Source: Ga0077530 sp035565975 (GTDB lineage Bacteria; Pseudomonadota; Alphaproteobacteria; Rhizobiales; Hyphomicrobiaceae). From it: a stretch of DNA of 64,000 bases. Below the pieces are notes generated by a model. The model was not told where the DNA came from. It did not search any database and saw only the letters and a list, made by a program, of their open reading frames with translations. This document shows positions 25,725 through 32,865 of the stretch, one piece after another; positions within the stretch are counted from its first letter, which is position 1, and each line of letters starts with the position of its first letter. The translations under genes and the position numbers were made by a program. The stretch is taken from the NCBI GenBank assembly GCA_035565975.1, contig DATMRT010000148.1:1-64000 (forward strand), written 5' to 3'.

Positions 25725-27119
25725 TTGATCACGATCCAATCAGTGATGTTCCTGGCCCTTGGCTTTCTTGCCGCGAGCCTGCTGTGGCTCCTCGCTGCGC
25801 CGGGTTTCTGGTCCCGCGCGGTGCGCCTGACGACCGAGCGGTTGCGCGAGTCCATGCCCCTCTCAGAGGCGGAGATCCGCGCCGACAAGGATCGGATGCG
25901 GGCCGAGTACGCGCTCAAGATCCATCACCAGCAGGTCGAGCTCGACGAGACCAAGCTTGCCGCCGCCCGCCAGCTCATCGAGCTCAACCGCCGTGATGCG
26001 CGAATCAACAGCCTCGAGACCGATGTCGAAGCGCTCAAGGCCTCGCTCGAGGGCGCCATCAATGCGCGCAGCGTCCTCGAGCAGACGGTTGCCGACCGCC
26101 TGCCGCGCCTCGAGGAGCGGCTCGTCGAGGCCAAGCGTCATCTTTCCGGCCGCGACGAGGAGATCGCGAGCCTCACGCGGGCTGCCGAGCGGCAGGCCCG
26201 CGCGCTCGCAGAGGCCAGCGCTATCAACGAGCAGTTGAAGCGCGAGGTTCAGACACTCACGACAGCCCTCGAGACGGCTGGCGCGAAGACGGGTACCGGC
26301 GCTGCGGACGGCAGCAGCGATGCCGTGGTTGCCATGCGCGCCGAGCTCGACGTTCTGCGCACCCGCTCACGCGAGCAGAGCGCTCTGATCGACCGCCTGC
26401 AGAAAACAATCGCCGAGACGGCCGACGCAGTGCCACGCGCGCAATCGCTCAACGGCAGCAAGCCGACGGCACAGCAGCGCTTCGATGCGGTGGCCAAGAG
26501 AACATCCGACGACAGTGAAAAGAAGCTGCGCGAGGCGCGGGCACTTGCCGCAAGTCAGGAGCAGGAGATCGAGCGGCTCAAGGCAAGCATCGCCGTCCAC
26601 GAGAAGTCAGGCAGAGTTGGCGGCGGCGAAAGCAACATCGCACTCAAGGCAACCATCGGCGCGCTCGAGGAGAAGGCCATCCAGCAGGAAGCCATCATCC
26701 AGGCGCTCAAGAGCGAGGTCGCGGCTCTTCAGGAGCAGCTTACGCGCGAGGCCGCAGACCATGCCGCAACGGTCAGCCGTCTCGGCAGCGGGACACAGCC
26801 ACTCGGGGATGCCAGCGCCTCGCCTCCCCGCGAGCGCCGCGCCATACCACGCCTCACGCTTGCCGAACGCGTGGCTCAATCCCGGCGCGACGCCGAGGGC
26901 GAAGCGGCCAACGATGCCGGCCCAAGCGAAGAAACGAAGATCGCGCCCGCGCCGGAACCCGCCGTTTCAACGACCGGTGGCGAAGGTGGCGCCACGGCGC
27001 CGAGCGCGCCCTCCGATAGCGCTGCCGCCGCCGAACCCAAGGAGTCCGGAGAGGACCGTCGCAATCCACGAATAAAATCCCGCCTCCTCGACCGGATCTC
27101 GAATCTCTCGAAAGCCTAG
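25725..27119 (+). CDS. Membrane-anchored coiled-coil protein
   Basis: A 464-residue protein with one N-terminal membrane helix (about residues 7-25, VMFLALGFLAASLLWLLAAP) and a long coiled coil (about 45-360) rich in Glu, Ala, Arg and Leu. Stretches such as ARINSLETDVEALKASLEGA and RLPRLEERLVEAKRHLSGRD show the heptad character. A disordered acidic/alanine-rich tail (about 375-450) ends in a basic RNPRIKSRLLDRISNLSKA. The likely start is TTG at 25725, preceded by a GAGG ribosome binding site; an ATG at 25746 would shorten the membrane segment. No enzymatic motif is present. A scaffold or envelope-organising role is possible, with conserved location next to the proline-rich gene downstream. 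Confidence 0.68.
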   Translation: MITIQSVMFLALGFLAASLLWLLAAPGFWSRAVRLTTERLRESMPLSEAEIRADKDRMRAEYALKIHHQQVELDETKLAAARQLIELNRRDARINSLETDVEALKASLEGAINARSVLEQTVADRLPRLEERLVEAKRHLSGRDEEIASLTRAAERQARALAEASAINEQLKREVQTLTTALETAGAKTGTGAADGSSDAVVAMRAELDVLRTRSREQSALIDRLQKTIAETADAVPRAQSLNGSKPTAQQRFDAVAKRTSDDSEKKLREARALAASQEQEIERLKASIAVHEKSGRVGGGESNIALKATIGALEEKAIQQEAIIQALKSEVAALQEQLTREAADHAATVSRLGSGTQPLGDASASPPRERRAIPRLTLAERVAQSRRDAEGEAANDAGPSEETKIAPAPEPAVSTTGGEGGATAPSAPSDSAAAAEPKESGEDRRNPRIKSRLLDRISNLSKA

Positions 27120-27227
27120 AACCCGGCTTTTGGCGCTCGGGCACACAAATGCCGCAGAGTGTCAGGAACATAGCGAGCGACCACCACACCTATCGCGCAT
27201 TGCGGCTCCGCCGCCCAGGTCACCTTG

Positions 27228-28286
27228 ATGAGCACACGACAGCGCTTCACGCACGAGACGTCGGGCGAACCAGCAATTGGGGCGGCACGCCTGCTCTCTC
27301 GCGCCGTCGACGGCGGAACGTCCCCCATCGAGGACATTGCTGCCCGCCGCCTCCGCGAGCTTGCCGAGCGTGTCTCGCATGCAGTGTTGCCGGCATCCGC
27401 CGCGGACGATGACGGCAAGCTCGAAGAGGCAGACGCCGAGTTCGATCCGGTCTCGCTGGCGACTATCCTTGCCCTCGGCCGCGACCAAAGTCCCGATACG
27501 CCTGCCGAGACGCTGACTGAAGCTGCCGAGGCAGTGGAAACCGTCGTGCCGGTCGCCGTGGTCACGAGTGCCCCATTCTTGCCGGTCGCAAACGACGACG
27601 AGGCCACGCCGCCCCCAGTCCTCGCAACGCTTGGTAGCGATGTGATCGACGAGCCCCCTCAGGCCGAAGCGGAGGTCTTGGAGGCAATCGTTGAAATTCA
27701 GCCGACACTTTTCTCCGGCGACAACGCTCCGGAGGGAGCCAGCGATGACGACGGCGACGGCGAAGCATCGCCGGCCGCCGATACGCCGCTGATGCTGGCG
27801 GACCAGTCAGCACCAGACATCCGCCTTGTCGATCTGATCCGCCGCCAACAAACCCTGCTCGATCAGTTGAACAGCTTCCCGCCTTCCTATGAGGCGCTGG
27901 ACCAAGCGGGCGAGCACGCCGAGCCGGAGGCAGAAGAGCCGGCGCCGCGATCGCTCGTCGAACAGTTGGCGCCGCCGCCTGCTCCTGCGCCGGCCCCCGC
28001 GCCGGCGATGCCCGCTCAGGAGACACCGCCGCCGCTGCCGCCGTTCGAGATCGCTGCGCTGCCGCCGCCACGGCCGCCGAAGTCGGCAGCGCGGGAGCGG
28101 CGCGACGAGCCGTCCGAGGCCGAGCTTCCCCGGCAGTCGCCCATGATCATCCAGCGTGCGCGCGCGGAGCGTTCCGGACGGCGCGTCGGGCCCGCCGTGG
28201 CAACGCCGCCGAGCGCCATCCCGGCCTTTCTCGGTGGCCTCGCACTCGCGCTCGTCGTTGCCGGCGTCCTGTTCGCTATTCTCTGA
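27228..28286 (+). CDS. Proline/glutamate-rich tail-anchored protein
   Basis: A 352-residue protein of unknown function. It has a mostly acidic, disordered middle (EAEVLEAIVEIQPTLFSGDN, SDDDGDGEASPAA), a proline-alanine tract (PPPAPAPAPAPAMPAQETPP) and a single C-terminal hydrophobic helix (IPAFLGGLALALVVAGVLFA) that ends the chain. This is the layout of a tail-anchored inner-membrane protein. A helical segment before the proline tract (IRLVDLIRRQQTLLDQLNSF) may be an interaction module. TTG at 27225 directly precedes the chosen ATG at 27228. It follows the coiled-coil gene by 108 bases and may be in one transcript with it. Confidence 0.6.
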   Translation: MSTRQRFTHETSGEPAIGAARLLSRAVDGGTSPIEDIAARRLRELAERVSHAVLPASAADDDGKLEEADAEFDPVSLATILALGRDQSPDTPAETLTEAAEAVETVVPVAVVTSAPFLPVANDDEATPPPVLATLGSDVIDEPPQAEAEVLEAIVEIQPTLFSGDNAPEGASDDDGDGEASPAADTPLMLADQSAPDIRLVDLIRRQQTLLDQLNSFPPSYEALDQAGEHAEPEAEEPAPRSLVEQLAPPPAPAPAPAPAMPAQETPPPLPPFEIAALPPPRPPKSAARERRDEPSEAELPRQSPMIIQRARAERSGRRVGPAVATPPSAIPAFLGGLALALVVAGVLFAIL

Positions 28287-28422
28287 CCGCTGCTGATCCT
28301 CCCTCACTGTGAGCGCCTCGCGCCGGACGATCCGCCGCACGACGCTTCGCCGCGCCTGGAAGGATCGAACGAGCCGGCCGAATTGTGTATGGAGAACGGG
28401 CTGCCCAACGCTCCTTTCAGGA

Positions 28423-29493
28423 ATGCGCCCCGTGCCGGACGGATCAGGACGATCGCTCGCCGATGATTCCACACGCGCCGTGCGCTGGTGGCTTTATGGC
28501 GTCGCTGCGCTCGTCTTCGCGCTGGTCGTCGTTGGCGGGGCGACGCGGCTCACGGATTCCGGCCTCTCGATCACCGAATGGCGCCCGATCGTCGGCATCA
28601 TACCGCCGCTCACAGAAGCCGACTGGCAGGAAGCGCTCGCGAAATACCGCGAGATTCCCGAGTACAAGCTCGTCAACAAGGGCATGAGCCTCGAGGCTTT
28701 CAAGTTCATCTTCTGGTGGGAATGGGCGCATCGTTTCCTCGCCCGCATGGTCGGCTTCGCCTTCGCCATCCCGTTCATCTATTTCGCGATCCGGCGCCGG
28801 ATACCGGCGGGCATGTCGTGGAAGCTTGCCGGCCTCTTCGCCCTCGGCGGACTGCAGGGCGCCATCGGCTGGTACATGGTGAGCTCAGGCCTCGTCGAAC
28901 GCGTCGATGTCAGCCACTATCGGCTCGCGCTTCATCTCACCACTGCCTTCCTGATTTTTGCGCTCCTGCTCTGGTCCGCGTGGTCGCTGCTGCCGCGTGC
29001 CGAGGTCCATCGCGGGCGCCCAGTGTTGCCGCGCCATCGCCGCATCGCCCGCCTCCTGCTCGCGCTCGTTTTCCTTCAGGTCGTTCTCGGCGCACTCGTC
29101 GCCGGGTTCAAGGCCGGCCTCACGCACAACACATGGCCGCTCATGGACGGCCACTTCATCCCTGATGGCCTATGGGTGATGACACCCTGGCACCTGAACA
29201 TCTTCGAAAATGCCACGACCATTCAGTTCAACCACCGCATGGTCGCCTACCTCATCGTCGCGCTCGCGCTATGGCAGGCAGCATCTGTCGCGCGGTCTGA
29301 CGATGGGCGCCTAGCGCCATCGGCGCTCGCGCTCGTCGCCGGTGTCCTGGTGCAGGCCGCGCTCGGTATCTGGACGCTGCTCGCCCATGTGCCGCTCGGC
29401 CTCGGCCTCGCGCATCAGGGTGTCGCGGCTGTCGTGACGGGCATCGCAGCCTGGCACCTTTTCATGGCGACGCGGCCGGGCCCTGCTGTCTGA
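28423..29493 (+). CDS. ctaA: Heme A synthase (COX15/CtaA family)
   Basis: A 356-residue eight-helix membrane protein that oxidises the C8 methyl of haem O to give haem A for aa3-type cytochrome oxidase. The family start VVGGATRLTDSGLSITEWRP is present, with GIIPPLTEADWQEALAKYR, EYKLVNKGMSLEAFKFIFWW and EWAHRFLARMVG. Haem-ligand histidines are visible in EWAHRF, VSHYRLALHL, QFNHRMVAY and LGLAHQGVAA. TWPLMDGHFIPDGLW is the typical loop of the alphaproteobacterial/mitochondrial COX15 type. I chose the ATG at 28423; residues in an upstream extension from 28309 are arginine-rich and not family-like. No ctaB or cox gene is adjacent. Confidence 0.94.
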   Translation: MRPVPDGSGRSLADDSTRAVRWWLYGVAALVFALVVVGGATRLTDSGLSITEWRPIVGIIPPLTEADWQEALAKYREIPEYKLVNKGMSLEAFKFIFWWEWAHRFLARMVGFAFAIPFIYFAIRRRIPAGMSWKLAGLFALGGLQGAIGWYMVSSGLVERVDVSHYRLALHLTTAFLIFALLLWSAWSLLPRAEVHRGRPVLPRHRRIARLLLALVFLQVVLGALVAGFKAGLTHNTWPLMDGHFIPDGLWVMTPWHLNIFENATTIQFNHRMVAYLIVALALWQAASVARSDDGRLAPSALALVAGVLVQAALGIWTLLAHVPLGLGLAHQGVAAVVTGIAAWHLFMATRPGPAV

Positions 29494-29998
29494 CGGATTT
29501 CGGGCAGTTTCGGGAAACCTGAAGAAACCGTCCGACGCCGCAGTGGGGAGGGAGGTGTGTGGCGATGCGGCGCCGGACAGTTCCTTCCGGTAGCGGCCCA
29601 TCGATGATCCGCGCACGCTCTGCAGGCTCAGTACGCGTACACGCTCGGGCCACCGGCCGATACACCGTCCCCATGAGCGGGATGGGGATTGCACCGACCT
29701 GCTCCGCCAGCCCCCCCGGTAGGGCGCCGACGCGAGAACCGAATTCGTTGGCGACGGCCCGATCTGCTGCAACGCGAGACTATGAATGCAGCACCGGAAC
29801 CGCCGCTCGTTCCTCAGGTGGGCATCTTGCTCGATTCCGGTCTCCGCACGATCCCGGAAGGGAGGGTTTGCCGCGTCCTGAAGAGGCTTCATCAAGCCCC
29901 TCAATTGCGACAGCACGCGGTCGAATCAGCGGCGTTCAGACGGCTGCCACTCACGTCTCGACTCAGCGTCGCAATAGACGTCGCACGAGCAGAAGGAT
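29494..29998. other. Intergenic stretch without a recognisable gene
   Basis: About 500 bases between heme A synthase and a small convergent membrane-protein gene. None of the frames crossing it looks like a protein family or shows the third-position GC pattern of the neighbours. A small hairpin, TCCCCAT (29668-29674) with ATGGGGA (29682-29688), is the only structure seen. It may hold a decayed gene. Confidence 0.5.
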
Positions 29999-30502
29999 TT
30001 AGTTGTCGCGGCGAGAAGCCTGCGAGCCGACGGATGCCAGAGCAGAAACGGCCTTCTGCGCGGCGTCTCCGAGACGCACCTCGGCGAGTGCCAGATCCGC
30101 CCGGCCTGTGAGCCGGGCTTCCTCGAGCAAGGGCATGCGCTCGGCGCAAGGAACCGAGACCGTCCTGCCCGTCACGCGATCGAGCGCCAGCGTCGTGCAG
30201 TTCGGCAGCCGGGACGGAAGGGCCAGCCGGGCGACGACGCTCACCTTCGGTTCCGGATGCTTGAGGACGGCATTGCCCAGCATGTCCCAGACGCCGATGA
30301 CCTGCCAGAAGATCGCCCCGATCAGAAAGCCGCAGAAGCCCCAAGCCATCAATGCCGCTCGCCCTGCAAAGGCGCCGGGACCAGCGACCTCGCGCACGAG
30401 ATCGTCGAGCCGTGGCGGCGCACCGTCAGCAGCGCGCGCAGATGCGGGCGAACGCCGGCCAAGCCCAACCTGCGCTGCGGGCGAAGGTCCGTTCATCCTC
30501 AT
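29999..30502 (-). CDS. Small single-span membrane protein of unknown function
   Basis: A 167-residue protein with one membrane segment at about 50-75 (ALMAWGFCGFLIGAIFWQVI). The part that follows is short, with two cysteines (LPNCTTLALDRVTGRTVSVP and CAERMPLLEEARLTG) that could form a periplasmic disulphide. The last 35 residues are a helical, alanine-rich tail. The N-terminal 45 residues are disordered and arginine/alanine-rich. I chose the ATG at 30502 because codons upstream of it look random; a second ATG at 30496 is possible. I do not recognise the family. The dyad and DnaA-like box at 30570-30632 lie in its promoter region. Confidence 0.55.
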   Translation of the reverse strand: MRMNGPSPAAQVGLGRRSPASARAADGAPPRLDDLVREVAGPGAFAGRAALMAWGFCGFLIGAIFWQVIGVWDMLGNAVLKHPEPKVSVVARLALPSRLPNCTTLALDRVTGRTVSVPCAERMPLLEEARLTGRADLALAEVRLGDAAQKAVSALASVGSQASRRDN

Positions 30503-30569
30503 GTGAGCGCTCGAATGCACGCATCCGCTCCCGAAGCCGCGACCCCGTTGTCGGAAACGATGTTGGCCT

Positions 30570-30632
30570 CGTTCAATTGTGTCGACAAGATGGCCATCTG
30601 TCGACAGGCAATCGAACGGCCATTTATCCACA
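30570..30632. promoter_or_regulatory. Large dyad with two TGTCGACA boxes and an adjacent DnaA-type box
   Basis: Two exact TGTCGACA palindromes (30580-30587 and 30599-30606) flank a palindromic ATGGCCAT core. The symmetry extends outward with small bulges to CGTTCAATTG and CAATCGAACG (30570-30618). Six bases further on, TTATCCACA (30624-30632) is a perfect DnaA consensus box. The region lies upstream of the small membrane-protein gene and downstream of RNase T2, both on the minus strand. It could be an operator or a transcript-end hairpin. Confidence 0.55.
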
Positions 30633-30656
30633 GGCGCGCTGCGGGGTACGCCGCCC

Positions 30657-31409
30657 TCAGATGCCTCGGCCGCGGCTGATGGGCGCCGCCCTGCCGCGCA
30701 CGGGCGGCACGTACATGCTCGAGGCGCGGCAGAGACGGCTCTGGTCCTCATTGCGGCCGCACCGCGTCGGCGATCCCTCACGGCTGAAGCAGATGCGCAC
30801 CTCGCGCAGCCGGTTGCCCGCCCCGCCGCAGGATACCGCCATCATGTCCGGCTTGAGGGTCGGATTGGCATCGACGAAGGCGCCGACAACCGCCTCGGGC
30901 GAGATCGTGAAATCGCTGTTCGGCATCACGAAACGCGGCGGGATCGTCACCGAATTGTAGAGGCGTCGGGCAAGGCCATAATACCCCTCCGGCGCGAGAC
31001 CCGAGCAGGTGCCGTGCTTGCGATATTCGTGAATGACCAGACGCGAGCTCGGCATGATGTCGAGCATGCTGTCGATGAGCGGCTGCGGCACGAAAGGCCG
31101 TTGGCGCGTCCGGCAATTCTCCGGCCATCCGCGCTCGTGCTGCGGCCATAGCCCGTGCAGGACGAACGCGTAGCGCCGGCCATCGCGGCGGTGGCATTGC
31201 GGGTCATAGCTGTTGCGCGGCAGCGACGCGCAATAGGTCGGGCTCCAGGAGAGGACCAGTGCGTAGTAGTCGAAGCGGCCCGGAACATTCCGCTCCTGGT
31301 CGCGCCGCTCGTAAGGCGCCCGACCGCCCGGTCCTGTGCCGTACTGCGCAGTGGCTGGCAGAGGCGCGAGCAGCAGCGCGGTCAACATCCAAAGCACGAC
31401 GCGTCTCAT
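30657..31409 (-). CDS. Secreted ribonuclease T2 family protein
   Basis: A 250-residue exported RNase T2-type endoribonuclease. The signal peptide is VVLWMLTALLLAPLPATAQ. Both catalytic blocks are intact: CAS-1 FVLHGLWPQH with His85, and CAS-2 IHEYRKHGTCSG with His127, Glu128, Lys131 and His132. Several cysteines (YCASLP, PQCHRR, ENCRTR, GTCSG, VSCGG, ICFSR) would form the disulphides of the family. The enzyme cleaves single-stranded RNA through a 2',3'-cyclic phosphate in the periplasm or outside the cell. A tail rich in arginine (VRGRAAPISRGRG) follows the conserved fold. I chose the ATG at 31409 because the signal peptide starts there. The PHB-depolymerase-like gene lies 112 bases upstream on the same strand. 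Confidence 0.92.
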   Translation of the reverse strand: MRRVVLWMLTALLLAPLPATAQYGTGPGGRAPYERRDQERNVPGRFDYYALVLSWSPTYCASLPRNSYDPQCHRRDGRRYAFVLHGLWPQHERGWPENCRTRQRPFVPQPLIDSMLDIMPSSRLVIHEYRKHGTCSGLAPEGYYGLARRLYNSVTIPPRFVMPNSDFTISPEAVVGAFVDANPTLKPDMMAVSCGGAGNRLREVRICFSREGSPTRCGRNEDQSRLCRASSMYVPPVRGRAAPISRGRGI

Positions 31410-31521
31410 CAGACATGCCCTCCAAGTGCGCGCGTTTGACGACTTCCGGCCGGCGCCTCGGCCGCAAAGGCGTGCACTATATCCGGCACGCCGCGCCACG
31501 CAACCGAACCGCCGCAGCCAT

Positions 31522-32601
31522 CTACTCGGCGGCCGCCAGCCGGTCGAGCATGCGGCGAACGGCGACGATCTGCGGCCCCTTGCGCGTCAGATACTCCGAG
31601 CCCGAGTATCCCCACCAATCCCAACATCCGTAGGGATTGGCCGTGCTGGACTGGGCTTGCGGCATGAGGACGATCAGCCGGTTCGGCCCCGCCCATCGGG
31701 CATAGCCGCTGTCCTCGATAAATGCGTCGCCGACTTCCGCGCGCGACTGCCGGCAGCCGTGGAAGACGACGTGCACGCGGCATCCGGCCTCTTGGCGACA
31801 GCGCTCCGGCATGAGCACGACGCCCTCGCGCGCGAGCCCATGATCGATGAGATCGCCCGTGAAAGCGTGCTGATCGAAGACGAGCCGCTCGACGCTGGCC
31901 GCTGAATCCGGCGGCGCCAGCGGCCCGAGCAGATAAGCGAGCAGATCGCCAGCCTGATCGTAGGCGCAATCATTGATGAAGGGCCGGGCCGAGGCACCGC
32001 ACGAGCCGCCTTTGCCTTTGGCGATGAAGCCGTGACCGGCCGGCACGTCCGCGATCCGTTTGATGCGGTCGGCCGGCACGCCGATGCGCTCGTAGAAGTG
32101 AAGTGCCGCAAGCCCGATCTCAGGCAGGACCGTCTCGTCCTTGGTGCCGGAGAACAGATAGATGCGGTCACCCGCCGTCGCCTCGATGGGATCGATGCGT
32201 CCCTCACGCGCGAATGCCTCCGCCTGCTCGGCGAGTTGCTGCGGGTTCGGCACGCCCCAGGCGGCGAGGTCATTGCCCATGCAGCCATTGATGGCGCGCG
32301 AGGCATTGATCAACGCGGAACCCGGGCCGACGATGCCACGCGTATAGACGCTCTGCGCACAGCCATAGGGACCGCCGGCGACCAGCGCCGCGCCAGTCAC
32401 GATCTTGTTGTGCGCCAGATGGACCTGCCCCGCCATGTAGGCGCCGGAAGAAACCCCCGATACCGTCGTCCCGTCGAGCCGCGCGCGGACAGCAGGCAGG
32501 TTCGGGACATCGGGCTGGCACGCGGCCAGCAGCGCGAGCAGTCCGATGCCGGCCACCGCGCCAAGCTTGCGGACAAAATACCTGGCGAGCCGCAAGTTCA
32601 T
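31522..32601 (-). CDS. PHB-depolymerase-like esterase, predicted lipoprotein
   Basis: A 359-residue alpha/beta hydrolase similar to extracellular or periplasmic short-chain poly(3-hydroxybutyrate) depolymerases. It starts with a lipoprotein signal, GLLALLAAC, with Cys28 as the acylated residue. The nucleophile motif is TVSGVSSGAYMAGQ (G49-V-S51-S-G53). Further conserved parts are YLFSGTKDETVLPEIG, around the catalytic Asp region, and VHVVFHGCRQSRAEVGDAFI, with the catalytic His. NPYGCWDWWGYSG near the C-terminus is characteristic of this depolymerase type. Cysteine pairs suggest periplasmic disulphides. The substrate may be PHB or oligomers; a general carboxylesterase is the alternative. Confidence 0.82.
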   Translation of the reverse strand: MNLRLARYFVRKLGAVAGIGLLALLAACQPDVPNLPAVRARLDGTTVSGVSSGAYMAGQVHLAHNKIVTGAALVAGGPYGCAQSVYTRGIVGPGSALINASRAINGCMGNDLAAWGVPNPQQLAEQAEAFAREGRIDPIEATAGDRIYLFSGTKDETVLPEIGLAALHFYERIGVPADRIKRIADVPAGHGFIAKGKGGSCGASARPFINDCAYDQAGDLLAYLLGPLAPPDSAASVERLVFDQHAFTGDLIDHGLAREGVVLMPERCRQEAGCRVHVVFHGCRQSRAEVGDAFIEDSGYARWAGPNRLIVLMPQAQSSTANPYGCWDWWGYSGSEYLTRKGPQIVAVRRMLDRLAAAE

Positions 32602-32865
32602 GCCGACGCCTCCCTGCCGAGCCCCGAATATATGGCAGCCCGAAATTGTGTCTCCATGACTTCCCTATCACAGCTCGTGGCACCGGCCACCGACATCAGC
32701 ACGAACAGATGCCGGGCCCGTGAATGTCGCGCGGGCCGCGGCGCGAAATGGCCCGGAACTAACCGCAAATTCAGTCCGCGCTCGCTGGCGGCTTCCACTC
32801 CCCCGCCGGGCTCAGTAGGCTCATGGGCGGCACCGGCCCACGCGGTGCCGAGGACACTCCGGGTC

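Noticed and set aside
30624..30632. Replication origin
   Set aside because: Only one DnaA box was found. There is no AT-rich unwinding region and no origin-linked gene nearby.
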